NCBI GenBank assembly: GCA_902761755.1
Contig: CACWLP010000003.1
Coordinates: 62,001 to 126,000 of the forward strand
Source: an uncultured Eubacteriales bacterium
GTDB taxonomy: Bacteria; Bacillota; Clostridia; Christensenellales; Aristaeellaceae
Reading direction: 5' to 3'
DNA length: 64,000 nucleotides
Shown here: piece by piece, positions 27,578-37,297 of the stretch
Layout of the letters: each line of letters starts with the position of its first letter
Position numbering within the stretch: position 1 is the stretch's first letter
The notes under the pieces: generated by a model
What the model was told of the DNA's origin: nothing
What the model saw: the letters and a program-made list of their open reading frames with translations, nothing else
Databases searched by the model: none
Translations under genes and position numbers: made by a program

Positions 27578-28126
27578 TTTATCCCGGATATAAGTGCATT
27601 CGCTGCCCGGCTTTTCACCGGGGCGCTTGGCGGGACGGGCCCCCGGGGTGACGGACAGCAATCGCATGCCCAGCCGCTCCATCACGCGGCGGGAGGCGGC
27701 GTTCCTTTCGTCGCAGTGGGCGATCACGCGCTTTGCCCCGAAGAGGCGGAAGCCCAATTCCATCACGGCGCGGCCCGCTTCGGTGGCGTAGCCCCGGCCC
27801 CGGCGCCCGGGCAGCAGGATCCAGCCGATCTCCGCGGTGTCCGCATCGATGGCTTCCACGCTGGCGTCGCCGATCGCCTCGCCGGTATCCCGGAGGCAGA
27901 CGCAGTATTCCCGCGCCACGATGGGATCGCGCCGCCAGGCATCCAGCGCGTAGCGGAGGAAGCGGCGGGCGTCCTCCTCCGGCGTCATACCGTCCCGGCC
28001 CCAGAAGAACAGGTAGCGGGTCGTTTCCGGATCGAAGGAGATGGCGCGGATCAGGGGCGCATCCGTTTCCTCAAAGGGCCGCAGCAGCAGCCGCGGGGTG
28101 AGGACGGTCAAAGAAGAATCGGCCAT
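27545..28126 (-). CDS. GNAT family N-acetyltransferase (RimJ/RimL-like)
   Basis: 193 residues. Start LTPRLLLRPFEETDA is typical of the RimJ/RimL branch. The acetyl-CoA site is LLPGRRGRGYATEAGRA (RxxGxG/A), and the final NAASRRVMERLGMR matches motif B. These enzymes acetylate N-termini of ribosomal proteins or small amines. Substrate here is unknown. The ATG at 28126 follows TTTGGAG. It lies after rpmA, beyond a terminator hairpin, so it may be expressed by read-through. Confidence 0.85.
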   Translation of the reverse strand: MADSSLTVLTPRLLLRPFEETDAPLIRAISFDPETTRYLFFWGRDGMTPEEDARRFLRYALDAWRRDPIVAREYCVCLRDTGEAIGDASVEAIDADTAEIGWILLPGRRGRGYATEAGRAVMELGFRLFGAKRVIAHCDERNAASRRVMERLGMRLLSVTPGARPAKRPGEKPGSECTYIRDKNTLGEAVLSD

Positions 28127-28145
28127 AGAATACTCCAAAAATGAG

Positions 28146-28178
28146 CAGCCGCCTGGCAGATACACCGTCAGGCGGCTG
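28146..28178 (-). terminator. terminator of the rplU-prp-rpmA operon
   Basis: CAGCCGCCTG (28146-28155) pairs with CAGGCGGCTG (28169-28178). On the minus strand it is followed by CTCATTTTT. Confidence 0.8.
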
Positions 28179-28190
28179 ATTGTACCGTGA

Positions 28191-28493
28191 TTACTGGACA
28201 GCGGTTTCGACGGGGGCGGCCACGGGATGGACGCTCACCTGCTTGTCGAACTTGCCCTTGCGCTCGAAGCGCATGATGCCGTCGGCCTTGGCGAAGAGGG
28301 TATCGTCCTTGCCGATGCCCACGTTCAGGCCGGGATGGATCTTGGTGCCCCGCTGACGGACCAGGATGTTGCCGGCCTTGACGAACTGGCCGTCGGCCCG
28401 CTTCGGGCCCAGGCGCTTGCTTTCGCTGTCGCGGCCGTTCCGGGTGGAACCCATACCTTTTTTATGGGCGAAAAGCTGAAGATTGAGCTTCAA
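28191..28493 (-). CDS. rpmA: 50S ribosomal protein L27 (precursor form)
   Basis: 100 residues. The N-terminus [15 protein letters not shown] carries the Firmicutes-type extension that Prp cleaves after F-A-x to expose the residues reaching the peptidyl-transferase centre. The core [29 protein letters not shown] is diagnostic. The start is a TTG at 28493, so translation begins 32 bp before the prp stop codon. The gene is the third in the classic rplU-prp-rpmA order. Confidence 0.96.
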   Translation of the reverse strand: MKLNLQLFAHKKGMGSTRNGRDSESKRLGPKRADGQFVKAGNILVRQRGTKIHPGLNVGIGKDDTLFAKADGIMRFERKGKFDKQVSVHPVAAPVETAVQ

Positions 28494-28758
28494 CCGAAAG
28501 GCCCTGGCGCATGGATTTGAGGATCACCTGCGCGTCGTGCCCGGCGTTCCGGGGGAGAGAGATAAGCATGAGCCCGCTTTCGGCCGTTGTCTCAGGCTTC
28601 ACCCCGGCCACCGTTTCCAGCGCGTTTACGCAGGTGGTGGTGAGGATGGAGACGGCGGCGCAGACGATGTCCTGCCCCGCTTCCGCGAAGCCCGCGTGGC
28701 CTTTGCACTCGAAAGAAACGATTTCATCGCCCTTCCAGCGCAGCGTAACGCGGATCAT
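28462..28758 (-). CDS. prp: ribosomal-processing cysteine protease Prp
   Basis: 98 residues. It removes the N-terminal extension of L27. The catalytic dyad is visible as His in [18 protein letters not shown] (residues 20-37) and the Cys in the same segment (Cys33). Length and the C-terminal strand ISLPRN match the family. It sits between rplU and rpmA and overlaps rpmA by 32 bp. The downstream substrate gene confirms the identity. Confidence 0.95.
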   Translation of the reverse strand: MIRVTLRWKGDEIVSFECKGHAGFAEAGQDIVCAAVSILTTTCVNALETVAGVKPETTAESGLMLISLPRNAGHDAQVILKSMRQGLSVEAQSSAFRP

Positions 28759-28765
28759 GCGGCCG

Positions 28766-29071
28766 TCAGGCGTTCACGCCGGTGATTTCCACCTGGGTGA
28801 AGGGCTGGCGATGGCCGGCCTTGCGGCGGTAGTTCTTCTTGCTCTTGTACTTGAGGATGACGATCTTTTCGCCCTTGCCGTGACGGATGATCTTGCCGGT
28901 GACGGTGGCGCCTTCCACGTAGGGATTGCCCACTTCGATGGTTTCGCCGGAGAGCATCAGGACGGGGAAGGTGACGATATCGCCCGCTTCGTTTTCCAGC
29001 TTTTCGATGTAGATGGTGTCGCCCTCGGACACACGGTACTGTTTGCCGCCAGTCGCAATGATTGCGTACAT
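28766..29071 (-). CDS. rplU: 50S ribosomal protein L21
   Basis: 101 residues. [25 protein letters not shown] at the start and [23 protein letters not shown] near the end are the L21 hallmarks. The ATG at 29071 has AAGGAGG upstream. It is the first gene of the rplU-prp-rpmA operon and is preceded by an L21 leader and a strong promoter. Confidence 0.98.
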   Translation of the reverse strand: MYAIIATGGKQYRVSEGDTIYIEKLENEAGDIVTFPVLMLSGETIEVGNPYVEGATVTGKIIRHGKGEKIVILKYKSKKNYRRKAGHRQPFTQVEITGVNA

Positions 29072-29187
29072 GTGCAGCACCTCCTTATTCTTTGCTCGCC
29101 GGGCTTCCGCGGAGGGAAAGGAAAGCATCTTTCAGCCATGGGGCAGCGCCTGGGCGCGTTTGAGGAGCCCCTCCCGAGCGGCTTACC
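29072..29187 (-). promoter_or_regulatory. ribosomal protein L21 leader region
   Basis: A structured GC-rich leader of about 115 nt lies between the promoter and rplU, the place of the L21 leader in Firmicutes. Pairing arms such as GGGAGGGGCTCCTC are visible. Identification rests on position. Confidence 0.6.
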
Positions 29188-29192
29188 GAAAA

Positions 29193-29221
29193 ATATTATC
29201 ACAGGCGGATGGGAATGTCAA
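29193..29221 (-). promoter_or_regulatory. strong promoter of rplU-prp-rpmA
   Basis: On the minus strand, a perfect TTGACA (29221-29216) and TAATAT (29198-29193) have a 17-bp spacer. Confidence 0.85.
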
Positions 29222-29273
29222 TCATTTTTCTGCGGAAAAACGGCTTTCTTTCAAATAATTTCTGGAAAAACCT

Positions 29274-29456
29274 TTATCCGGCGGCCCGGCGGGCGTCCGC
29301 GGTTTTCGGGATCCTGCGGAGCTGCAATGCGTCCATTTCCCGGGAAAGGATGAGAGCTTGCGCAAGGCTGCCCCGGCTGAAGGCTTCTTCGATGCGTGCG
29401 CGCAGGCGTTCCGCCTCCTGCGGGGTGGCGACGTGGGTTTCCGATTGCTGGTTCAT
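29274..29456 (-). CDS. Spo0E-like sporulation regulatory protein (predicted aspartyl-phosphate phosphatase)
   Basis: 60 residues. Two short helices form the Spo0E pattern: LRARIEEAFSRGS, then ALILSREMDALQL, matching the SxxLDxL motif that dephosphorylates Spo0A~P. The ATG at 29456 has AAAGGAGG 6 nt upstream. Two Spo0A-box-like sites and a promoter lie upstream. The protein is short and the family weakly conserved, so identity is moderate. Confidence 0.6.
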   Translation of the reverse strand: MNQQSETHVATPQEAERLRARIEEAFSRGSLAQALILSREMDALQLRRIPKTADARRAAG

Positions 29457-29512
29457 AGCGATCCTCCTTTGCATGCTGAAGCGGTGGGATTGAATCCTTT
29501 GCCGTCGAAAAA

Positions 29513-29542
29513 AGGATACGCCCATCGAAGGAAAAAACGCAA
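29513..29542 (-). promoter_or_regulatory. promoter of the Spo0E-like gene
   Basis: On the minus strand, TTGCGT (29542-29537) and TATCCT (29518-29513) have an 18-bp spacer, about 57 bp before the ATG. Confidence 0.5.
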
Positions 29543-29552
29543 GGGAAAATCC

Positions 29553-29590
29553 TGTCGAATTCCGTCGGATACACCGTATTTCGTTCGACA
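29553..29590. promoter_or_regulatory. pair of Spo0A-box-like sites
   Basis: TGTCGAA at 29553-29559 and its inverse TTCGACA at 29584-29590 both match the 0A box TGTCGAA exactly. The nearer one ends 11 bp from the -35 box of the Spo0E-like gene. Confidence 0.45.
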
Positions 29591-29695
29591 CGAAGCGACA
29601 GCCACTAAATATGGTGGATCGTCGGATTGCGTAAGGGAGCGGGAAGGGCCTGCCCGGGGCGATTGTATTTCCTTTGTTTTTTCAATGCAGGGCCC

Positions 29696-29724
29696 TTGCG
29701 CTTTCGCCCGGCGGAGCGTATGAT
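29696..29724 (+). promoter_or_regulatory. promoter of serC-serA
   Basis: TTGCGC (29696-29701) and TATGAT (29719-29724) have a 17-bp spacer, 85 bp upstream of serC. Confidence 0.55.
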
Positions 29725-29808
29725 AATACCCGTGGTGTACGGGATTCGCCCGGCGGGTGAAAAACGTCCCGCAAAATATCGAAACGGACAAGAAAGGATG
29801 AACCGAAC

Positions 29809-30879
29809 ATGGAACGCGTGTATAATTTTTCTCCCGGACCTTCCGCTCTGCCCCTGCCTGTACTGGAAAAGGTGAAGGAAGCGCTGCCCGTTTACATGGA
29901 CGCCGGCATGAGCGTTATGGAAATGAGCCATCGCAGCCCCATGTACCAGGCCATCATTGACGATACGGAAGCCCGGATGCGTTCCCTGATGCACATTCCG
30001 GACACCTACGCGGTGCTGTTCCTTCACGGCGGCGCCACGATGCAGTTTGCCTCCGTGCCCCTGAACCTGGGGATCAAGGGTGAAGCGGACTACATCGACA
30101 GCGGCAATTTCGCCCACGGCGCGGCAGGGGAGGCCGCCAAGTACCTGAAGGTGAATACCGTCGCTTCCTCCCGGGAAGATACCTATACCTATATTCCCGA
30201 TTGGAAGGGCAAGCTGAACCCGGACGCCGATTATCTGCACATCACCACCAACAACACCATTTACGGCACCCATTACGTGGAGCTGCCCGAGGGGAACGCG
30301 CCGCTGGTGGCGGACATGAGCAGCAACATCCTGGGCGAAGCGTACGACATCAATAAATTCGGCGTGATCTATGCCGGCGCCCAGAAGAACATCGGCCCTG
30401 CCGGGCTGTGCGTGCTGATCGTGCGCAAGGATCTGCTGGGCCATGCTTCGCCCCTGTGCCCCAAGGTGCTGAACTGGACCACCCAGGCCGAAAACGGCAG
30501 CATGCTCAACACCCCCAACACCTTCGGCATCTACGTGGCCGGGCTGTGCATGCAGTGGCTGCAGGAGCAGGGCGGCGTGGAAGGCATCGAAAAGGTGAAC
30601 AAAGAAAAGGCCGCCATGCTGTATGATTTCCTGGACAACAGCAAGGTCTTTACCGCCACGGCGAAGAAGGAATTCCGCTCCATCATGAACGTCACCTTCG
30701 TCACCGGCGACAAGGAAAAGGACGCGGCGTTCGTCAAGTTCGCGGCTTCTCAGGGCCTGGTGAACCTCAAGGGCCACCGCTCCGTGGGCGGCATGCGCGC
30801 CAGCATCTACAACGCCATGCCCATCGAAGGCGTGAAAAAGCTGGTGGAAACCCTGAAGGCCTTTGAAGCAAACGCCTGA
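29809..30879 (+). CDS. serC: phosphoserine aminotransferase
   Basis: 356 residues, the usual size. It transfers the amino group of glutamate to 3-phosphohydroxypyruvate in serine synthesis. The start YNFSPGPSALPLPVLE and MSHRSPMY are signatures. The PLP lysine lies in YAGAQKNIGPAGL. The C-terminal GHRSVGGMRASIYNAMP completes the active site. AAGGATG-type ribosome site precedes the ATG at 29809. serA follows 85 bp downstream in the same direction. Confidence 0.97.
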   Translation: MERVYNFSPGPSALPLPVLEKVKEALPVYMDAGMSVMEMSHRSPMYQAIIDDTEARMRSLMHIPDTYAVLFLHGGATMQFASVPLNLGIKGEADYIDSGNFAHGAAGEAAKYLKVNTVASSREDTYTYIPDWKGKLNPDADYLHITTNNTIYGTHYVELPEGNAPLVADMSSNILGEAYDINKFGVIYAGAQKNIGPAGLCVLIVRKDLLGHASPLCPKVLNWTTQAENGSMLNTPNTFGIYVAGLCMQWLQEQGGVEGIEKVNKEKAAMLYDFLDNSKVFTATAKKEFRSIMNVTFVTGDKEKDAAFVKFAASQGLVNLKGHRSVGGMRASIYNAMPIEGVKKLVETLKAFEANA

Positions 30880-30914
30880 TCTGCCGTATGCCGGAGTAAA
30901 ACGCAATGCCATGC

Positions 30915-30942
30915 GCCGGGGACGGAACGCCCCCGGCCTTTT
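30915..30942 (+). terminator. weak hairpin between serC and serA
   Basis: GCCGGGG (30915-30921) pairs with CCCCGGC (30931-30937), followed by CTTTTA. It may give partial termination so that serA is expressed below serC. Confidence 0.45.
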
Positions 30943-30964
30943 ATACAAAAAGGAGGACGCCGCC

Positions 30965-32128
30965 ATGTTCAAGATCCAGACCCTGAATAACATTTCGCCC
31001 ATCATCCACGAAAGCCTCAGCGCCGATATGTATACCGTTTCCAACGAAGAGCCCACCCCGGACGCCATCCTGGTGCGTTCCGCCGCCATGCACGATATGG
31101 CGCTGCCGGATTCGCTGCTGGCCATCGCCCGGGCCGGCGCGGGGGTCAACAATATTCCCATCGACAAGTGCTCCGAGCAGGGCATCGTGGTGTTCAACAC
31201 CCCCGGCGCCAACGCCAACGCCGTGGCGGAGCTGGTGATGGCCGGGCTGCTGATGGCCAGCCGCGATATCGCCGGCGGCCTTGCCTGGGTGCAGGAAAAC
31301 AAGGATCAGCCGGATCTGGGCAAGCTGGCGGAAAAGAAAAAGAGCCAGTTTGTCGGCCCCGAGCTACGGGATAAGAAGCTGGCCGTCATCGGCCTGGGCG
31401 CCATCGGCGCGCTGGTGGCCAACGCCGCGGCCCAGGGGTTCGGCATGCAGGTGGCCGGTTACGACCCCTATATTTCCGTGGCCCACGCCTGGGCCCTGAG
31501 CCGCGCCATCCATCGGGCCGACTCCATGGAGGACGCCCTCAAGGACGCGGATTACATCACCATCCATATCCCCCTGACCGACGGCACCAAGGGCATGATC
31601 AACGCCGCTTTCCTCGGCAGCCTCAAGCCCGGCGCCCGGGTGCTGAACTTCTCCCGGGGCGAACTGGCGGACGCCGAAGCGGTGAAGGCCGCCATTGCCA
31701 GCGGGCAGATCGCCGCTTATGTGACAGACTTTTCTTCCCCCGATCTGGCCGGCACGCCCCACGTGGTCTGCCTGCCGCATCTGGGCGCGTCCACCCCGGA
31801 AAGCGAGGAGCGCTGCGCCGAAATGGCCGCCGCGGAGCTGCGGGATTATCTGGAGCGCGGCGTGATCCGCAACAGCGTGAACATGCCGGAGATCTCCCTG
31901 GGCATCCCCGAGGGCAGCCGCATCATCGTGATCCATAAGAACGTGCCCGGCTCCGTAAACGGCATCACCGCCCTGATCGCCGGCCGGGGCATCAACATCC
32001 AGAACATGCAGAACAAGAGCCGCGGCGACAACGCCGTGACGGTGCTGGAAGTGGCCCAGCATCCGGACGATACCCTGCTGGCCGCGCTTTCCAAGCTCAA
32101 GGACGTGGTGCGGGTGCGCCTGGTGTGA
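30965..32128 (+). CDS. serA: D-3-phosphoglycerate dehydrogenase with ACT domain
   Basis: 387 residues. It oxidises 3-phosphoglycerate with NAD, the first step of serine synthesis. The dinucleotide fold carries GLGAIGALVANAAAQGFGM, and the catalytic Arg/Glu/His segments lie in FSRGELADAEAV and LPHLGASTPESEE. A C-terminal ACT domain starts near residue 318 (RIIVIHKNVPGSVNGIT), usually the serine-sensing module. It lacks the intervening ASB domain of long forms. GGAGG sits upstream of the ATG at 30965. Confidence 0.95.
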   Translation: MFKIQTLNNISPIIHESLSADMYTVSNEEPTPDAILVRSAAMHDMALPDSLLAIARAGAGVNNIPIDKCSEQGIVVFNTPGANANAVAELVMAGLLMASRDIAGGLAWVQENKDQPDLGKLAEKKKSQFVGPELRDKKLAVIGLGAIGALVANAAAQGFGMQVAGYDPYISVAHAWALSRAIHRADSMEDALKDADYITIHIPLTDGTKGMINAAFLGSLKPGARVLNFSRGELADAEAVKAAIASGQIAAYVTDFSSPDLAGTPHVVCLPHLGASTPESEERCAEMAAAELRDYLERGVIRNSVNMPEISLGIPEGSRIIVIHKNVPGSVNGITALIAGRGINIQNMQNKSRGDNAVTVLEVAQHPDDTLLAALSKLKDVVRVRLV

Positions 32129-32178
32129 CAAAAAATACGGTTTTCCCGCCGGATTCTGAGTTTTACGCAAAATAAACC

Positions 32179-32207
32179 TTGAAATCGGCGGAAAAATCCC
32201 CTATAAT
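32179..32207 (+). promoter_or_regulatory. promoter of the GSIII gene
   Basis: TTGAAA (32179-32184) and a perfect TATAAT (32202-32207) have a 17-bp spacer, 82 bp before the start. Confidence 0.85.
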
Positions 32208-32225
32208 GCCCATAAGAACTTCAAA

Positions 32226-32256
32226 AGGCGCTGCGTTTTTCCCCGCAGCGCTTTTC
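32226..32256 (+). promoter_or_regulatory. terminator-like hairpin in the GSIII leader
   Basis: AGGCGCTGCG (32226-32235) pairs with CGCAGCGCTT (32244-32253), followed by TT. It lies between the promoter and the start codon, so it could attenuate transcription or shape the leader. The T tract is short. Confidence 0.45.
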
Positions 32257-32288
32257 CCGTAAAAGGCCGGGAACGGAGGCGACGCGCA

Positions 32289-34376
32289 ATGAGCTTGCAG
32301 GAAATGTTCGGCAGTCTGGTATTCAACGACGACGTGATGCGCCAGCGCCTGCCCAAGGAAACCTACCGTGCGCTGTACCGCACCATTGCGGAGGGGACGG
32401 CCCTGGATCCCCAGGTGGCCAGCGTGGTGGCCAACACCATGAAGGACTGGGCCATCGAAAAGGGCGCCACCCACTATACCCACTGGTTCCAGCCCATGAC
32501 GGGGATCACCGCGGAAAAGCACGATTCCTTCCTGTCGCCGGTGGAGGGCGGCCGGGCCATCATGGAATTCGGTGGGAAAGAACTGGTGAAGGGCGAGCCG
32601 GACGCCTCTTCCTTCCCTTCCGGCGGCCTGCGCGCCACCTTCGAGGCCCGGGGCTATACCGCCTGGGACCCTACCAGCTACGCCTTCATCAAGGACGGCA
32701 CGCTGTGCATCCCCACGGCGTTCTGCAGCTACGGCGGCCACGCGCTGGATAAAAAGACCCCGCTGCTTCGGTCCACCGAGGCCGTCAATAAGCAGGCCAA
32801 GCGCATTCTGCGGCTGCTGGGGCATCTGGATGTGAAGAAGGTCAACGTGACGGTGGGGCCGGAGCAGGAATATTTCCTCATCGACCGGGACCTGTACATG
32901 AAACGCAAGGACCTGATCTATACCGGCCGCACCCTGTTCGGCGCGCGCCCGCCTAAAGGGCAGGAATTGGACGACCATTATTTCGGCAATATCAAGCCCC
33001 GGGTGGCGTCGTATATGCGGGAGGTGGACGAGGAGCTGTGGCGGCTGGGAGTGTCGGCAAAGACCGAGCACAACGAGGTGGCCCCCTGCCAGCACGAATT
33101 AGCCCCCATCTTCACCACCGCAAACCTGGCCACGGACCATAACCAGCTGACCATGGAAATCATGAAGCGGGTGGCGGCCAAGCACGGCTTCGCCTGCCTG
33201 CTGCATGAAAAGCCCTTCGCCGGGGTGAATGGCTCGGGCAAGCATAACAACTGGAGTATGTCCACCGATACCGGGATCAACCTGCTGGAGCCGGGGGAAA
33301 CGCCGGCGGAGAACGCCCAGTTCCTTTTGTTCCTGGTGGCGGTGATCCAGGCGGTGGACGAATACCAGGATCTGCTGCGCGTGTCCATCGCCAGCGCGGG
33401 GAACGACAACCGCCTGGGAGGCAACGAAGCGCCGCCCTACATCGTTTCCATGTTCCTGGGGGACGAGCTGGCGGCCATCCTGGACGCCCTGGAGCACCAC
33501 AACGCCTACGTAGCCGGGGCGAAGACGGATATGAACATCGGCGTGCGCACCCTGCCCCGGATCCCCAAGGATACCACGGACCGGAACCGCACCTCGCCCT
33601 TCGCCTTTACGGGCAACAAGTTCGAGTTCCGCATGCCCGGGTCTTCCATGTCCATTGCGGAGGCGAACGTGGTGATCAATACCGCGGTGGCCGACGTGCT
33701 CATGGAGTTTGCCGACCGGCTGGAGCAGGCGGTGGATATCCGCGCCGCGGTGGAAAGCATCGTGGTGGACACCATCGCGCACCACAAACGCATCATTTTC
33801 AACGGCAACAATTATTCCGAGGCCTGGCGGGCGGAAGCGAAAAAGCGGGGCTTGCTGGACCTGCCCAGCACGCCGGACGCCCTGCCGTGCCTGATCGCGG
33901 AAAAAAATATCGCCCTGTTCGAGCGGCAGAAGGTGTACAGCCGGGAGGAACTGCTGAGCCGGTACGAGATCCTGCTGGAAAACTACTGCAAGGTGATTTC
34001 CATTGAAGCCCACACCATGCTGGATATGGCCAACCAGGAGATCCTGCCCGCCGTGATGCGCTACGCCGGCCGGGTGGCCCGGGACGGCGCGGCGGCGCGG
34101 CAGATGCGGGCGGACCTGGATCTGCAATACGAAGAAAAGCTGCTGGGCCGCCTGACGGCGCTGATCAACGGCATCGGCGGCAAGATCGGGGAACTGGACG
34201 AAGCGGCCCGGGGCCTGGACGCCGCCGGGGATTCCCTGGGGAAGGCCCGGTACTGCCGGGACGTGATTTTCGCCCGGATGCAGGAGCTGCGCGCCCTGGC
34301 TGACGAAGCCGAAACCATCACCGATAAATCCCTCTGGCCCTTCCCGGGGTACGGAGAGCTGCTGACGACGAAGTGA
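32289..34376 (+). CDS. glnN: type III glutamine synthetase (GSIII)
   Basis: 695 residues, the length of the GSIII class rather than the 440-470 of GSI. It makes glutamine from glutamate, ammonia and ATP. The N-terminal [18 protein letters not shown], the [10 protein letters not shown] metal-binding segment and [14 protein letters not shown]-loop are diagnostic. Later [18 protein letters not shown] is conserved. The last codons (LLTTK and stop) lie inside the first copy of a tandem repeat. It is convergent with gdhA, the other ammonia-assimilating enzyme. Confidence 0.97.
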   Translation: MSLQEMFGSLVFNDDVMRQRLPKETYRALYRTIAEGTALDPQVASVVANTMKDWAIEKGATHYTHWFQPMTGITAEKHDSFLSPVEGGRAIMEFGGKELVKGEPDASSFPSGGLRATFEARGYTAWDPTSYAFIKDGTLCIPTAFCSYGGHALDKKTPLLRSTEAVNKQAKRILRLLGHLDVKKVNVTVGPEQEYFLIDRDLYMKRKDLIYTGRTLFGARPPKGQELDDHYFGNIKPRVASYMREVDEELWRLGVSAKTEHNEVAPCQHELAPIFTTANLATDHNQLTMEIMKRVAAKHGFACLLHEKPFAGVNGSGKHNNWSMSTDTGINLLEPGETPAENAQFLLFLVAVIQAVDEYQDLLRVSIASAGNDNRLGGNEAPPYIVSMFLGDELAAILDALEHHNAYVAGAKTDMNIGVRTLPRIPKDTTDRNRTSPFAFTGNKFEFRMPGSSMSIAEANVVINTAVADVLMEFADRLEQAVDIRAAVESIVVDTIAHHKRIIFNGNNYSEAWRAEAKKRGLLDLPSTPDALPCLIAEKNIALFERQKVYSREELLSRYEILLENYCKVISIEAHTMLDMANQEILPAVMRYAGRVARDGAAARQMRADLDLQYEEKLLGRLTALINGIGGKIGELDEAARGLDAAGDSLGKARYCRDVIFARMQELRALADEAETITDKSLWPFPGYGELLTTK

Positions 34377-34718
34377 CGCAGAATTGCCGGGGGACCTTTC
34401 CGAAAAGCCGATGGACAAAGGTTATGGAAAAACGAGCCAGGGCCGTCCTTCAACGGAACCGTTCAGCCGAGTGATGAAAATATTCAGCCTTTTCGTTTCG
34501 TAGGGGCGGATAGTATCCGCCCGGAAAAACGGTATGCACACGCCGGAAAAACGGTAAAAAACAGTATATCACGGCGGGCGGATGATATCGGGCGGATGAT
34601 ATCCGCCCCTACGGATGGAGGGCACACCGAACGCCGTTTTCCGTCCGGCTGCGCAGAATGCCTGAAACTGCATTAGTCCAAATGAAAATGGCCTGGAATC
34701 AAAAAGCAGTATATTACG
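34361..34718. repeat. tandem unit, copy 1 (overlaps the glnN 3' end)
   Basis: The unit begins GCTGACGACGAAGTGACGCA, of which the first 16 bases are the last codons and stop of glnN. It includes GCCAGGGCCG, a MITE-like inverted-repeat block (34499-34613), and ends with the left half of a hairpin (ATGGCCTGGA) plus AAAAAGCAG. The period to copy 2 is 358 bp. Confidence 0.9.
34499..34613. repeat. MITE-like block with 25-bp inverted ends (copy 1)
   Basis: CGTAGGGGCGGATAGTATCC at the left end (34499-34523) is nearly the complement of the right end (34589-34613). Each end is itself palindromic (GGCGGAT...ATCCGCC). Equivalent blocks occur at 34852-34968 and 35206-35322. No coding capacity of its own is evident. 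Confidence 0.75.
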
Positions 34719-35073
34719 GCTGACGACGAAGTGACGCAGGATTGCCCGGGGGACCTTTCCGAAAAGCCGACGGACAAAGGTTATGGAAAAACGAGCCAGG
34801 GCCGAACGGAATCGTTCAGCGGTGCGATGAAAAGAACCGGCCTTTTCGTTCCGTAGGGGCGGATAGTATCCGCCCGAAAAAATGTGGTACGAACATGTCG
34901 GAAAAGCGGAAAAAAGCAGCATATCACGGCGGGCGGATGATATCGGGCGGATGATATCCGCCCCTACGGACGGAGGGCACAGCGAACGCCGTTTTCCGTC
35001 CGGCTGCGCAGAATTCCTGAAACTGCATTGGTTCAAAAGAAAATGGCCTGGAATCAAAAAGCAGCATATTACG
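34719..35073. repeat. tandem unit, copy 2
   Basis: Starts again with GCTGACGACGAAGTGACGCA, so it carries a duplicated copy of the last glnN codons with no gene in front. The inverted-repeat block is at 34852-34968. A few substitutions separate it from copy 1. Confidence 0.9.
34852..34968. repeat. MITE-like block (copy 2)
   Basis: Ends at 34852-34876 and 34944-34968 match those of copy 1. Confidence 0.75.
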
Positions 35074-35409
35074 GCTGACGACGAAGTGACGCAGAATTGC
35101 CGGGGGACCTTTCCGAAAAGCCAACGCACAAAGGTTATGGAAAAACGAGCCAGGGCCGAACGGAATCGTTCAGCGGTGCGATGAAAAGAACCGGCCTTTT
35201 CGTTTCGTAGGGGCGGATAGTATCCGCCCGAAAAAAAGTGGTACGAACATGTCGGAAAAGCGGCAAAAAGCAACATATTACGGCGGGCGGATGATATCGG
35301 GCGGATGATATCCGCCCCTACGGACGAAGTGCGCAGCGAACGCCGTTTTCCGTCCTGCTGCGCAGAATGCCTGAAACTGCATTGGTTCAAAAGAAAATGG
35401 CCTGGAATC
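35074..35409. repeat. tandem unit, copy 3 (ends in an intact terminator)
   Basis: Same start as copies 1 and 2. Only this copy ends with both arms of the hairpin at 35397-35419. The spacing from copy 2 is 355 bp. Confidence 0.9.
35206..35322. repeat. MITE-like block (copy 3)
   Basis: Ends at 35206-35230 and 35298-35322 match those of copies 1 and 2. Confidence 0.75.
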
Positions 35410-35426
35410 TCCAGGCCATCTTTTAT
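35397..35426 (+). terminator. terminator of the glnN transcript, far downstream
   Basis: ATGGCCTGGA-ATC-TCCAGGCCAT is followed by CTTTTATT. It lies about 1,020 bp after the glnN stop, displaced by the tandem copies. Confidence 0.8.
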
Positions 35427-35528
35427 TGGGCTTCTTTTTGACGGGAAAAACCCTTTCTGATTGGGAACAGCCCCGTTTTGCTTGCGCCGTTTTTTCCATC
35501 CCAGATGGTTTTCTTCGGGGAGGGGTAC

Positions 35529-35568
35529 GGGAGGGGGCTTTCTTTTTCCGAAAAGAAAGCCCCCTCCC
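35529..35568. repeat. 18-bp-arm perfect palindrome downstream of gdhA
   Basis: GGGAGGGGGCTTTCTTTT (35529-35546), loop TCCG, and its exact complement (35551-35568). It follows the gdhA stop on the minus strand but has no T run, and resembles the palindrome at 19101-19143. Confidence 0.7.
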
Positions 35569-35601
35569 GCATAAATCCTTATCTTTTTCTACTTCTCCAG
35601 A

Positions 35602-37285
<1,684 letters not shown>

Positions 37286-37297
37286 ATGCTTCCCTCC

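Larger units (their letters stand above)
29457..29808. other. 352-bp divergent intergenic region with regulatory sites
   Basis: The region separates the Spo0E-like gene (minus) from serC (plus). It holds the promoter of each gene, two Spo0A-box-like heptamers and a GC-rich hairpin (GGGCCTGCCC at 29646-29655). I see no further gene in it. Confidence 0.6.

Noticed and set aside
34569..35390. Minus-strand open frame with repeated peptides (GGYHPPDIIRPP-like) across the tandem array
   Set aside because: It is the translation of the intergenic repeat units themselves, with no ribosome site or family, and its periodicity equals the DNA repeat.
34361..35409. Possible CRISPR array
   Set aside because: Three units of about 355 bp with nearly identical spacers; there are no short repeats with unique spacers and no cas genes.
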